A DNA stretch of 64,000 bases, taken from Peltaster fructicola. Its lineage: Eukaryota > Ascomycota > Dothideomycetes. The position numbers were made by a program, and so were the translations under genes. The notes under the pieces were generated by a model. The model made no database searches, was not told the DNA's origin, and saw only the letters and a list, made by a program, of their open reading frames with translations. The stretch lies in the NCBI GenBank assembly GCA_001592805.2, contig CP051141.1, positions 2,232,001 to 2,296,000 on the forward strand, read 5' to 3'. This document shows, in pieces, positions 22,370 through 32,430 of the stretch (the first letter of the stretch is position 1; each line of letters begins with the position of its first letter).

Positions 22370-25300
22370 CTATTCTCCTTTCAGTTTGTCCTGCTTGACG
22401 CTCCATGCCATCTCCAGGAAGTCCTTCTCCTCCTTCAGATGAGTGCTCTTCAATCCAGTAGCTGGTGAAGCACTTGGGTTACGGCCAGCATACATGACGT
22501 GCTTGCGGTCATGGTGCTCCGTTTCATTAAGCAGTGTCTCGATACGTGGTTGCACGAAACTCCATGGGCCTGCGTTCAAGCCTTCTTCCTGACACCACAC
22601 AATTGTCTTGGCATTCGGGTATGAATCAAGGTTCTCCTTGAGCTGTTGCCATGGGAAGGGATTCAGCTGCTCGACAGTGGTAATCGCCGTGTTGTCGAGT
22701 TTGTTGTCTTGACGGTATTTGGTCAGTGCTGTGAAGACTTGACCACTACACAAGATAACCCTTTCGATCTCTTCGTGGCTCTTGATCTTGAAATCCGCTT
22801 CAGGATTGTGTGCTCGATCTGGAATGATCCACTGGAAATGTGACTCTCCGACGAAGTTCTCGATCGGCGATCGAGCGAGTGGGTGTCGTAGTAGAGACTT
22901 TGAGAAGAAGTTGATCAGAGGTTTGCGGAACTCTCTGTTCATCTGTCGTCGAAGCAAGTGGAAGTAGTTTGAGGGCGTTGTGCAGTAGGAGATCTGCATG
23001 TTGCAGTCCTGGTGCTGTCGGTCAAGCTTCTGTGGTGATGGGAATATGCGAGGATCCTCATTGACGAGCTGAAGGAATCGTTCAATTCGACCGGAACTGT
23101 GCTCGGGACCTTGTCCGTCCATACCGTGAGGCATGCTCATGACTAGAATTGTTAGCACATGTCTGAGATGTGTTGCTGATGTACTTACCAAGACCGGATC
23201 GCTGCAGCCATTTGACCTCACCTGAGGCGATGAACTGATCAATGATACATTGTGCAGTATTGGCAAAGTCACCGAATTGGGCTTCCCAGATGACTAGTGC
23301 GTTGGGCGAGGAGAGCGAGTATCCATACTCAAAACCGAGAGCACCATACTCTGAAAGACTGGAATTGGCGATAACGAAGCTGCCTTGATCTTTGTCCAGG
23401 TTGTTCAAAGGTGTCCAGGTAGCCTCGGACTCCTGGTCGTGGAGCACAGCGTGTCGCTGGGAAAAGGTTCCACGCTCGACATCCTGACCCGAAACTCGGA
23501 CGTGGTGACCTTCCAGGCACAAGGAACCAAAAGCGAGAGCCTCAGCAGTAGACCAGTCGATGTTCTTGCCTTCAGTAACAGTCTTTGTTCTGCCAGCAAG
23601 AATACGCTTCAAGTTCTTGTGAGCGTTGAAGCCTTCAGGGACTTCAGCGATCAGCTTGCCAATTTTGCTGAGTTGGTCTCGCTCGACGCCAGTCGGCAAA
23701 TGTGGCAGAACCTCTGTTGCAAGGCGCTTTGGCGATGCGAAGCCTTCCCACGCGCTGGTCAGCCATTCCTTGGCAGTAGGCTCGTAGTCCTTTGATTTGG
23801 CGAACGACTCTTCCAGCATAGACCAGCACCATGCCTTGTGCTCGTCGATCTATCAAAATGTTAGCGTGTTGAACTCCTCGATGGACACCATAACTTACAT
23901 CTTCCTTGGTGAAGACCTTGTCCTCGATGAGCTGCTCAACATATTTGTCGATTGCAGGCTTCTGTGCTGTGATACGCTTGTACATCAGAGGTTGGGTGAA
24001 CGAAGGTTGATCTGTCTCGTTGTGACCTTGCTTTCGGTAGCAGACCATGTCGATGACAACGTCGGTCCTGAACTGGGCTCGCCAGTCTGCTGCAAGCTGA
24101 CAGACAAAGTTCACGGCCTCGACATCATCTCCGTTGACGTGGAACACAGGTGCATCGAAAGCCTTGGCAATGTCTGAACAGTATGGAGTTGATCGCGCAA
24201 AACGTGGATCCGTGGTGAACCCGATCTGGTTGTTGACGACAATGTGGATTGTACCACCAGTCTGGTATGCAGGCAAGTTTTGGAAACCCATGGTCTCGTA
24301 CACGACACCCTGAGCGGCGAATGCAGCATCGCCGTGAAGGAGCACGCCCATGGCAGTCTTTGCCTCTTTCTCGTCGTTGTTGTAATGCAGAATAGCTCGT
24401 GCCTTACCAAGCACGACAGGATCTTCAGCCTCCAAATGAGAAGGGTTGGCCACGAGTGAAAGTTGCACACGCTTGCCAGATGGTGTCGGTCGCTCGAAGT
24501 TCATACCCAGGTGGTACTTGACATCTCCACTGCCCTCGTCAGATGGCTCGGCGGAGCCACCAAACTCTGAGAAGATCGACTCATTTGGCTTTCGAACAAC
24601 ATTGGAAAGCACATTCAGTCGACCTCTGTGAGGCATACCGATGACAATATCCTTAACTCCATAGTCAACGGACCGGTCGATGAGTGCTTTCATACCGGGA
24701 ATGAGAGATTCACCACCCTCAAGACCAAAGCGCTTGTCGTTGGGATACTTCGTGGCGAGGAAAGTCTCAAAGGATGATGACCAAATGAGACGATCCAAGA
24801 TGCGACGCTTCTCATCGACTGAGTATCTGTATGGTTGTGGCACCTCAACTCTTGCTCGAATCCAATCGCACTGCTCACGATCTGGGATGTGAATGTACTC
24901 GACACCAACACTACTGCAGTAGATCTTCTCGCAAGCATCAATGATCTCCCTGAGTGTCATTTTCGATCGCTGCTCTGTCTTGAATCGTGGCAAGATACCT
25001 GGTCCCAGCTCCAGCTCTTTGTCAAGATCGGCCTCAGTGAAGCCATAGTGGTCTAATTTCAGCTCTTTTGGATCTCCGTAGCCGAATTGATCAGCTTCGT
25101 TCTTGATGTTGAGTGGATCGATTTTTGCCTTGTGGTGGCCTCGAGCCTGATATGCGCGGACAAGTAGCTGCGCCTTCAAATGGCTGGAGACACTGCTGTC
25201 GCCGCTGGTGGATGGACCGGCGAAGCTCGACAGAGCTGGCACACCACCCTCGGGCTGTGGGACGATCGTTGGTGGTGGTGTGAAGGCGCGACTTGTAGGC

Positions 25301-25624
25301 ATAGCGCCGCTTTCCATGTTCTTGAAGTATGACTGCCATGAGATATGTACTGAAGATGGGTCGCGTCTCCATTCGTTGTACATCTCATCAACATAGTTGG
25401 CGGCGTTTCCTTGCAGGAAGGAGTCGGAAGGGTCGACACCTCCATCGTTCTGTTCTGCCTGAGCGGCATATGATCGCTGGTAGGCTTTTGTGTGATCAAG
25501 TTCAATTCCTTCTCTTTGCGACAAGCGAGTTTTGTCCTGGTCGTGAGAAGCTTGCGAAGCTTCTGCTGGCAGCAGAGCCGCCTGCGATACGGCTACTGCA
25601 TCGACAGAGTTGTGTCCGCAGCAT
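22370..25624 (-). CDS. KGD1: 2-oxoglutarate dehydrogenase E1 component, mitochondrial
   Basis: Proposed exons 25523-25624, 23899-25476, 23189-23849 and 22370-23142 give ~1037 residues, the normal size. Exons 2-4 are secure (49- and 46-bp introns with GTAAGT donors). The N-terminal motif [20 protein letters not shown] is typical of KGD1. The thiamine-diphosphate site reads GDAAFAAQG and NNQIGFTT. The transketolase-like domain ([13 protein letters not shown]) and C-terminal domain ([12 protein letters not shown]) follow. The first exon encodes [20 protein letters not shown], a good mitochondrial presequence in a different frame. It joins residue RSYAAQAE through a 46-bp intron with a weak GTCGCA donor, so that junction is inferred. 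It decarboxylates 2-oxoglutarate in the TCA cycle. Confidence 0.95.
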
Positions 25625-26454
25625 GCTTGAACATGCGCATACAATGGTGATTAGTGGAGTGGCGTAATTAGGATACGCAGTGATGTGTAGAAGGTTTGAT
25701 TGTAGTCTTGATGATCCAAGTTTGTTTTGAAGCTGCTATGATGCGGCAATTACCTAACGTAAGCATAAAGCTGGCTTTCTAGCCGATGACACCGGCAGTG
25801 GCAGAGTTTGGAGAGTGAGTGTGATCTTTCACGAGGATTGAGTAGTTGTCGAATCTAGGTGCTCACACTGCACTGACTACTCGCAAGCATGTGTCAAGGT
25901 TCTATGCATAGTCAGTAGCAGGGTATGGTTGAGTAAAGTATGTTGTAACATGTCACTTTACAGGGAGCCCGGACGAACGCAACGCCTTAGGCATGGCAAT
26001 GCGAAAGCAACAGACATGATTATTCTGCGAGGAACGTTGACATGTGTCAACTTGCGATTGATGCGCCCAGAGTTGTTGGCATAGTCCGTATTGCCATGCA
26101 AAGAGCTCAAGCTGTACGAATTTCTTTGTCCGATGCTTCAGGTGAGTCAGATATGTGTGCTTCTGATGGAGGTCTGATCATAGCTGCCTGCACGATGGTC
26201 TGCGCCGACACGGAAGAGGAACATATCCATCGTATAGTCTCGCTGCGTTGTCCTTCATGATGCTCCACGTTCAAGTAACAGGTGAGAACATATTCGTTGT
26301 ACAGCTGTGCTTCGAAGCTCGACGAGGTATATGTACAGTTCCATGCTTTTGACCGCCATCAATCAAGGCGACAGAGGCGCATTCGACCTCATATTGCTTC
26401 TCCCATCACCTTCTGCTCTTTAAATCCATTGCAGATTGTTGTTCATGGAATAGC
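25625..26454. other. KGD1 promoter / ATP18 3' region
   Basis: An 830-bp gap. Short frames only; no gene supported. Confidence 0.4.
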
Positions 26455-26801
26455 TTAGTGTCCGATCTTTGGGTTCTTTGCGTTCGGGTTGCGTGGGTCG
26501 TTCTTGTACTCGTCGGCTAGAAGGAGTCTGATCAGAATGCTTCTTGTATGTGATCGTAGGACATACTGGCTGCTATTGCGGACTGGACGTTGCTAATGGC
26601 GTAGAACATAACGCAACCTGCACAATGTGTCAGCATACTCGAATAGCTGCAATCTCGTCAGTAAAGCATACCTGCAGCGAAGAAAGGCCAGTATGGTCGT
26701 GCTACATTTTGCGATCAGCTATATCCAAGAGCGTCGCTTACTGCAGACATACCAACTGGTGCAGGCCACTTCTTGCCAAGGAGAGATTGTGCTTCAGGCA
26801 T
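26455..26801 (-). CDS. ATP18: F1Fo ATP synthase subunit j (ATP18), four-exon small gene
   Basis: Four short exons (26753-26801, 26672-26701, 26567-26617, 26455-26516) with three introns (51, 54 and 50 bp) give a 63-residue protein. It reads KKWPAPVARPYWPFFAAG, then a hydrophobic helix (CVMFYAISNVQSAIAA), then DEYKNDPRNPNAKNP at the C-terminus. WPFF followed by one transmembrane helix and an NDPRNP tail is diagnostic of fungal subunit i/j. It is a membrane subunit of the mitochondrial ATP synthase peripheral/dimer region. All exons are too short to show as long frames. Donors are GTATGT/GTATGC type. It is divergent from SPC19 with 182 bp between starts. Confidence 0.93.
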
Positions 26802-26983
26802 GATGTATGATGTCGTGTAGCTGATCACGATGGATTGACTGATTTGCTGATGTTCAATGAATGGCAAGGTCTTCTAAAGGTGAAGACAGCTTCGGGCATT
26901 GACGGGCCAAGAATGTTCAGGCCGAGAAATCCCCGATCGACCTCACCTTAGCTGTATTGACGGCTGTCTTGACTACCAGCAAG
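26802..26983. promoter_or_regulatory. Shared divergent promoter of ATP18 and SPC19
   Basis: The two start codons are 182 bp apart and point outward, so both promoters overlap here. No specific binding site identified. Confidence 0.5.
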
Positions 26984-27518
26984 ATGGATTCTCACTCACA
27001 AGATGCTCTGCAAGGTTGCGTCCGCTCGCTCCAGACGAGTATGCAGCTCATGGAGTCAAGTTTGAACATCCTCGACGCTGGTGTTGGTGACTTCACTCGT
27101 ATGTGCACCGTTCTCCAGACGACGAAGGTAGGTTTGACAGTGATCAGCAAGACAAAGCTAACCACAACAGCACTTCGAGCTTGTATCTGAGCCGTCACTC
27201 AAAGAAGCACAGCAGACATTGCTCTCTTCGATCGAGCCTGAGCTCAACAATCTCCTCGAACGTGTTGAAGCTCATCTTGAGAAGATGGCACGACGAGAAC
27301 AGAGCCTGATGGCAAAGGCTGAACTGCAGCAAGGTCGTCTTACAAACACTACAAGGAAAGGTGCTCAATCGCCAGCAAGAGCGTCTACCAGCCTTGAAGC
27401 ACTTAAGATGGAACAGCTACGACAGAAGAAGCAACGCCTCAGCTATGCTGTTGGACGACTTGAACTCCAGGCAACGCAACGAGAAAGACAGCTACGCAAA
27501 AGCATGGCTGCTGTTTGA
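26984..27518 (+). CDS. SPC19: DASH/Dam1 complex subunit SPC19
   Basis: Exons 26984-27127 and 27171-27518 (43-bp intron with GCTAAC branch site) give 163 residues. The N-terminal helix LQGCVRSLQTSMQLMESSLN followed by ILDAGVGDFTRMCTVLQTTK, HFELVSEPSL and the coiled-coil core LERVEAHLEKMARREQSLMA matches fungal Spc19. Spc19 is one of ten subunits of the ring complex that couples kinetochores to spindle microtubules. The last codons (KSMAAV) and the stop lie in the first unit of the minisatellite that follows, so the C-terminus may vary between strains. Confidence 0.9.
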
Positions 27519-27835
27519 TTGCTATGCGGAATTGGCAAAGCTATGGCTGCTGTTGGTCGCGCCGCGCAATACGAAGGAGCATGGCTGTTGTCTGATCATT
27601 ACGCACAGTACGCAAAAGTGTGGCTGCTATTTCAACGCTACACACAGTGCGCAAAACCATGGCTGCTGTTTATTCGCGACACACAATACGCAAAATTATG
27701 GCTGCTGTTGATCACTATACACAACACGCAAAAGTGTGGCTGCTGTTTGATGACTACACACCGATACGCAAAAGCATGGCTGCTGTCTGATCAGTTCACA
27801 CAATGTATGGCTGCTCATTGATCACTACACACAAT
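27494..27835 (+). repeat. Degenerate 39-bp minisatellite, ~9 units
   Basis: The core ATGGCTGCTG (or GTGGCTGCTG) recurs at 27504, 27543, 27581, 27620, 27659, 27698, 27736, 27776 and 27807. Spacing is 38-40 bp except the last (31). Between cores a conserved segment of the type CACTACACACAATACGCAAA recurs. The first unit is the 3' end of the SPC19 coding sequence. The array fills the gap between the convergent SPC19 and receptor genes. A period divisible by three leaves long frames open through it; these are repeat artefacts. Confidence 0.9.
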
Positions 27836-27861
27836 TACTTGCTTGCCACTACACATTACGA

Positions 27862-29136
27862 TCAGTCCCATGGCATCCGCTTCATACGTCCTGGCATCTG
27901 AACAGGCGGGCTCTGCACTCGATCTGGCTCAAAATCACGCACTCTGATATCTCCAATCTCGATACCAAGACGCTTGAGAGCCTTCACATCGTCAGGCTGC
28001 TGCTCTTCGATCCATCGTTCTGTCGACCGTCCAGCTTCAATCTGCACATAACGGTTCTGTGCATCTATAAATCCATCCATTGCCTCTTGGCCATCTTGAG
28101 CTGTATGACCATGGTCATGTACAGTGATGGTCTTGGTGGTCATAATGCCGTGGTCGACTCTATGGTTTCTGCCTGGTGTGGTGTCCTGAAGCAGCCGCTT
28201 GCGAGTGAGGGTGTACAGCAAGGCATCCGCCCATCCACAACTTGCAAGGAGTGCACCAGCTATGCAGGAGAATGTGTCGCTCGTCGATCTTCCTTGGTGT
28301 GCCATCGACCACATGCGACCAGCGCTTAGTGGAAGTGTCAGCAAGATGTAGATGCAAGGGTACAGTGTCATCAGTCTGGTGACCCGGTTGACAGCCTTTA
28401 CGGTCTTTGGATTTGGTACATCGAGCCGCTCTCGGTAGTTCTTGAAGGCCTGTTTGGTCTTGTACCTCAGGGCGAAGAAGGTCACCGCATAGATCGCCAC
28501 GGTACTGAATTCGACTACAAACACCCAGATATAGTGGAGGAACAGTCGTTCGCTCTCATACTCCGAGCTGACCCAGCACCAAGCCCCAGCCCGAACAAAG
28601 TAGTCGTTAGGATGCATTGCCACTCCGATGGCCGTCAGCAAGTATGCCAGGATCCAGAGCATCAGTACTGTGCTGTAGAAGACAGTATTGCTGATTCGAT
28701 AGCCCATAACAGCGGTCGAGAAGGTGTGTACGGCTATTGCTAGCACGAACAAAGCACTGCTCACGTCGCCAGAGTGAAGAAGCCAGCCTTGGCCGAAGCA
28801 TGCTGATGTCGGAGCAACGATCATCCTCTTCGATATCCAATACCAGCTGATGAGAAATGCCGCTGACTGTTGGAAGTCTGCTATCAATAGGTTTAGCACA
28901 AGCATCACATACTGGTTGTATCCGATGAATGTCTTGTAATGCTTTCGCCATGATGCCAATCGATAGATGATGAATGTGATCAGAGCTAATGTGCTCATCG
29001 CTGAGAGCAATCCCATCACGGCCGGTGCGACTAGAGCGAGTCGAAGGTCGTCAGGCATAGGGTCGAGGGAGAATGGTGCAGGAAAGAAGCCATCATGGCT
29101 GGCGAGATCTTCGTTCGCTTCGATCTGTTGTGCCAT
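27862..29136 (-). CDS. Seven-transmembrane G-protein-coupled receptor (cAMP-receptor/Git3-like group)
   Basis: Intronless, 424 residues. A short polar N-terminus is followed by seven hydrophobic segments at about residues 34-60, 75-98, 125-145, 152-175, 200-225, 255-275 and 285-305, then an ~110-residue cytoplasmic tail. Cys in helix III (ACFGQGWLLHSGDVSSALF) and a WCWVSSEYESERLFLHY loop 2 are typical of fungal receptors related to Dictyostelium cAMP receptors and Git3. The third loop is short and basic (ALRYKTKQAFKNYRERL). It should sense an external ligand at the plasma membrane and act through heterotrimeric G protein. The subclass assignment is tentative. Confidence 0.8.
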   Translation of the reverse strand: MAQQIEANEDLASHDGFFPAPFSLDPMPDDLRLALVAPAVMGLLSAMSTLALITFIIYRLASWRKHYKTFIGYNQYVMLVLNLLIADFQQSAAFLISWYWISKRMIVAPTSACFGQGWLLHSGDVSSALFVLAIAVHTFSTAVMGYRISNTVFYSTVLMLWILAYLLTAIGVAMHPNDYFVRAGAWCWVSSEYESERLFLHYIWVFVVEFSTVAIYAVTFFALRYKTKQAFKNYRERLDVPNPKTVKAVNRVTRLMTLYPCIYILLTLPLSAGRMWSMAHQGRSTSDTFSCIAGALLASCGWADALLYTLTRKRLLQDTTPGRNHRVDHGIMTTKTITVHDHGHTAQDGQEAMDGFIDAQNRYVQIEAGRSTERWIEEQQPDDVKALKRLGIEIGDIRVRDFEPDRVQSPPVQMPGRMKRMPWD

Positions 29137-29877
29137 GGCTGTGCTTGATGAAGAGTAACACGAACAAGATCGTTAGTGGAAGGAGGTCATCAGGATTGTC
29201 CTGCAGTGGTCAGCGTAGCAGCAATATGGACGTCATGAACTGATGTTCTTCCTGTGGGTGCGAGAAGGATCACGGCTGTGTTACAGCTCACGGTCACCGG
29301 TATGGACGACAGTGTCCATGGAGGTGTCCATCAACAATCACTGTATCCTTGAAGTTGGCAAATAAGCCAGGTTGTAGCAGCAAACACCGACCATTACACC
29401 CTCGATAGAGTGCGGTTGCACCCAAACCACAGAGGTTGTCAACAGCGTGGGTGGAACGTTTGCCGCATGTACAGCTAGGATGATGCTGACTCAACGGACG
29501 TCTGGTCGATGAAATCTCTTACTACGCAGATGGACGGCTGAAAGGGCAGGATTACATCTATAAGCGATGTGTATCAATGTCTCGTACGACCTTCCAAATG
29601 GCCTGTGCTTCAGGGATGAGTATTGGTATTTTGGGAGATGTTCTTTCTTTCATCTAGTACAATCGCCAAATGCCTTGCGCTGATCTCATCAGCACTGTTG
29701 CAGAAATTGTCATATTGCATTCACTGCTTGTCGGTGCCATCAGAGCTCCAACGGGCTCGGCGCCTCAGCCTGACCGTCCCATACTGTGTAGTGAGGTCCG
29801 GAGTTGGTACCTGTGCTATCAATGCCATATCCGGCGAGCCCATTCGCTTCAGCACAAGCATCCCATTGTCTCTCGTA
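29137..29877. other. Receptor 5' flank, no gene seen
   Basis: 741 bp with no supported gene. Short overlapping frames on both strands lack coding character. Confidence 0.4.
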
Positions 29878-30766
29878 TCATCCTGCATTGTGAGCTCCTG
29901 CCCGAGTCTCGAAAGCTTGTAGCTGAGCAACCAGTGAATTGCGACTCGGCATTCTACCGCTTATGCTGGCGGCAAATTCTAATTCGGACTCCAGCTGCTC
30001 CCATCTAGCGCCCGATCCTTCAAGAGTGTCCACCGGATACTCGTTATCGCTGAAGTTGTAGCCTAGGTACGCAAGATCGAGCCTGAAATCATCCTGCTGC
30101 TTGCGGTAGTCGGCGAAGTCGATGCAATCGTGGTAGCTGATTCGCCTAAGGGCTCTGAGTACGGCTGCCCGTGCATGGACCTCGGGGGCTGGAAAGTATG
30201 TTGACTTTATCCATGCAAACGCCTCCTTCAAGCTCATCTTCTGCTGCTCCATCGCAACTCCCAATCCGATGATCCACACACCTGGGAGGTGTTCAAACAA
30301 GTGCTGCCATCCCAGGTCCAGGCAACGTTGCTGACGATGGTAGCGGCGACGAGTCGACTCTTGACTGGCATACAGCCTCCTTGTCCACGCAATCGCAAGT
30401 GTCTGACCGCGAAGGCGAGCGCTCTCTTCCCGTGCATCGAAGTATTGCTCCTCGTCACCCTCGATGATCCATGGTCGCAGTAACAAGATCTCGTTCGTTG
30501 GTCCGGCATGTGTATCGATGATGTTGAAGTATCCATGCTGCTTCGCGAGGTCGGTGAATTCGCGAAACCAGCGAATGATTTCCAGAATGCGCTTCAGCGG
30601 TAGATCAGCAGCCAGATGAGGACAGAACAGTATGCTGTTAAGCGAACTCAGAGCAATGTCTAGAGACATCGCTCTAGACGTCGCACGCTGCTTGCTCTTG
30701 GCACTACAGAGACAAGTCAGGTAAGCTACTTCAATACCGATGGACATAGACTTACCTAGTGGTACA
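29878..30766 (-). CDS. Hypothetical protein, 5' end unresolved
   Basis: The main exon runs from the acceptor at ~30703 to the stop at 29878 (~275 residues). It is joined by a 62-bp intron (GTAAGT donor, TGTAG acceptor) to an upstream exon ending at 30766 that contributes HPICTTS. The start codon was not located; one further upstream exon beginning MLSFENILRPLC near 30936 is possible but unproven. The protein is soluble, rich in Arg and aromatic residues, with helical segments (LKRILEIIRWFREFTDLAKQ). Overall helical, fungal-regulator-like composition was noted but no DNA-binding domain is visible. Function unknown. Confidence 0.5.
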
Positions 30767-31440
30767 GATGGGATGCTCGTGTGAGCTTCAGTATCAGATG
30801 GTGTTCGATATGCGCGCTGTCGATAGGAGCGACAGAAGACTCTGAATTGCAGTACAGCAGACTACACTGTGGTCCAGATTTGGGGATGTAAGAAGCTGCA
30901 ATATGCAAAGCGGTCGCAGAATGTTCTCGAATGATAGCATTGCGGTAACGCACGAGTCACTGCTCTCCTCCAAGACAACAAGTCAAGCATCACACAAACC
31001 TTTACTGCTACCAATGCCTGCAATGTGTGAAGGATCCGCTCAGCACACAGGCAAATAACCGCTCAAGAGAGTGCTCAGCATCGACGACAGAGCTGCTCGG
31101 CGGAAGATCTACTTGTCTTCTCGACCTCAGCAACAATACACTACGGAGCGCTGAGCGCTATAGAGACAGTATCATGCCACAATGCAAAACAGCTGCCGGT
31201 TCCACGGACATTGGAGTTCACTCGAAACCTTCACAACTTCGACACGTTGCAGGGGACCTTGTGTGCCACATCAGACATCGTTAGGACTCTCAAGCTACCT
31301 TCAACAACCACTGAGACATCTTCAAGGTCCTATAGATCTAAACCTCTCCTCGTACACCTTCTATCCTACCTGTGCAGCCTCAGAGAAGTCTCGGAACATA
31401 CGAAGAGCCTGTCATAGCTCGAAGGCTGTGATCGATCAAC
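30767..31440. other. Region between an unknown gene and the zinc-finger gene
   Basis: Contains possible upstream exons of the previous gene and the 3' flank of the zinc-finger gene. No further gene supported. Confidence 0.35.
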
Positions 31441-32430
31441 TCAAACCTCACGAACTGCAGTATTATCTGTACCCTGAACCTCCTTGCCAAGGTCAGACGT
31501 ATTGGCTTGCACCTTGGTGGTCAGATTTGGATTCGTCGGCTCGTGGTAGGTGTAGGCGCCCTCAGGGAGTGTTTGGCGCTTGACGATGATGATGTGGTGA
31601 TTGAAGTTCTCACCCGGATGCTTGTCCTTGAAGTGTGCGCGTAGTTGGTTTGTGCCGTCTTGTAGCTCGCATATACCACATGCATACTTCTCCTCTTTGA
31701 TCTTGGCACAAATCTCGCTATGCTTATACTTGAAGTGGTCCTTGAAGCTGCGTTTGGTCGTGTAGACTGCTTCACAATGGTTGCAAGACCACCATACCAT
31801 ATCTCGAAGATGTTTCTGGGACATATGCCACGACAATCCTTCAACGTCTAAGTTGCAGATCGGGCATACCGTCTTCCGGTTGTGGACTTCCATGTGCGAC
31901 TTCAGCGTCGCCCGGGACAGGCACGAGGCGCTACAGCGTGGCCCAAGGACGCCCTCAGCCGAGCAGAAGAGACCACACGTCGGGCACTCATGCGTGTGGA
32001 CACGCTGATGTGCTGTCTCGTAATGCTCAAGCTGCGCAGCCATGTCTTTCGGCACCACCTCACAGTGCATGCAGGTGAGCTCGTATCCTGGGTGCTTGGC
32101 ACGGATGTGGCACTTTCTATCCTCGTCGCTTGTGTAGCTTCTTTTACAGTCTCCAATCCTACAAGGATGACAGAACAAATCAGCGTGTAGCGAACCCTGA
32201 TGCAATTGGCGTAGTTCTATGGAGCTGAAGGTCTGGCGGCACAAGGCGCACATATGTCGGTCGTCTTCTGCATGCATTCGATCAAGATGTACCATCATTG
32301 AGTAGATCGAGTCATACTTGCGACCACACTCAGGTACAATGCAGCCAGTGTCTGCTTTGTCTGTGATCGACTCCTTTGCAGCATGGGCTAAGCTTGTAGG
32401 ACTGACATCACGACCTCTGTGGCTGGCCAT
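31441..32430 (-). CDS. C2H2 multi-zinc-finger protein
   Basis: Intronless, 329 residues from ATG at 32430. About eight C2H2-like units follow one another between residues ~28 and 285, e.g. CIVPECGRKYDSIYSMMVHL, CALCRQTFSSIELRQLH, a CKRSYTSDEDRKCHIRAKH unit, CPICNLDVEGLSWHMSQKH, CNHCEAVYTTKRSFKDHF and CGICELQDGTNQLRAHF. Several depart from the classic linker and spacing, and few TGEKP-like linkers are present. Such proteins usually bind DNA, sometimes RNA or protein. The C-terminal ~45 residues are disordered. Target unknown; no specific orthologue recognised. Confidence 0.75.
   Translation of the reverse strand: MASHRGRDVSPTSLAHAAKESITDKADTGCIVPECGRKYDSIYSMMVHLDRMHAEDDRHMCALCRQTFSSIELRQLHQGSLHADLFCHPCRIGDCKRSYTSDEDRKCHIRAKHPGYELTCMHCEVVPKDMAAQLEHYETAHQRVHTHECPTCGLFCSAEGVLGPRCSASCLSRATLKSHMEVHNRKTVCPICNLDVEGLSWHMSQKHLRDMVWWSCNHCEAVYTTKRSFKDHFKYKHSEICAKIKEEKYACGICELQDGTNQLRAHFKDKHPGENFNHHIIIVKRQTLPEGAYTYHEPTNPNLTTKVQANTSDLGKEVQGTDNTAVREV

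Noticed and set aside
27519-27821. 100-codon frame after SPC19 with 13-residue repeats
   Set aside because: It is the 39-bp minisatellite read in frame, not a gene.
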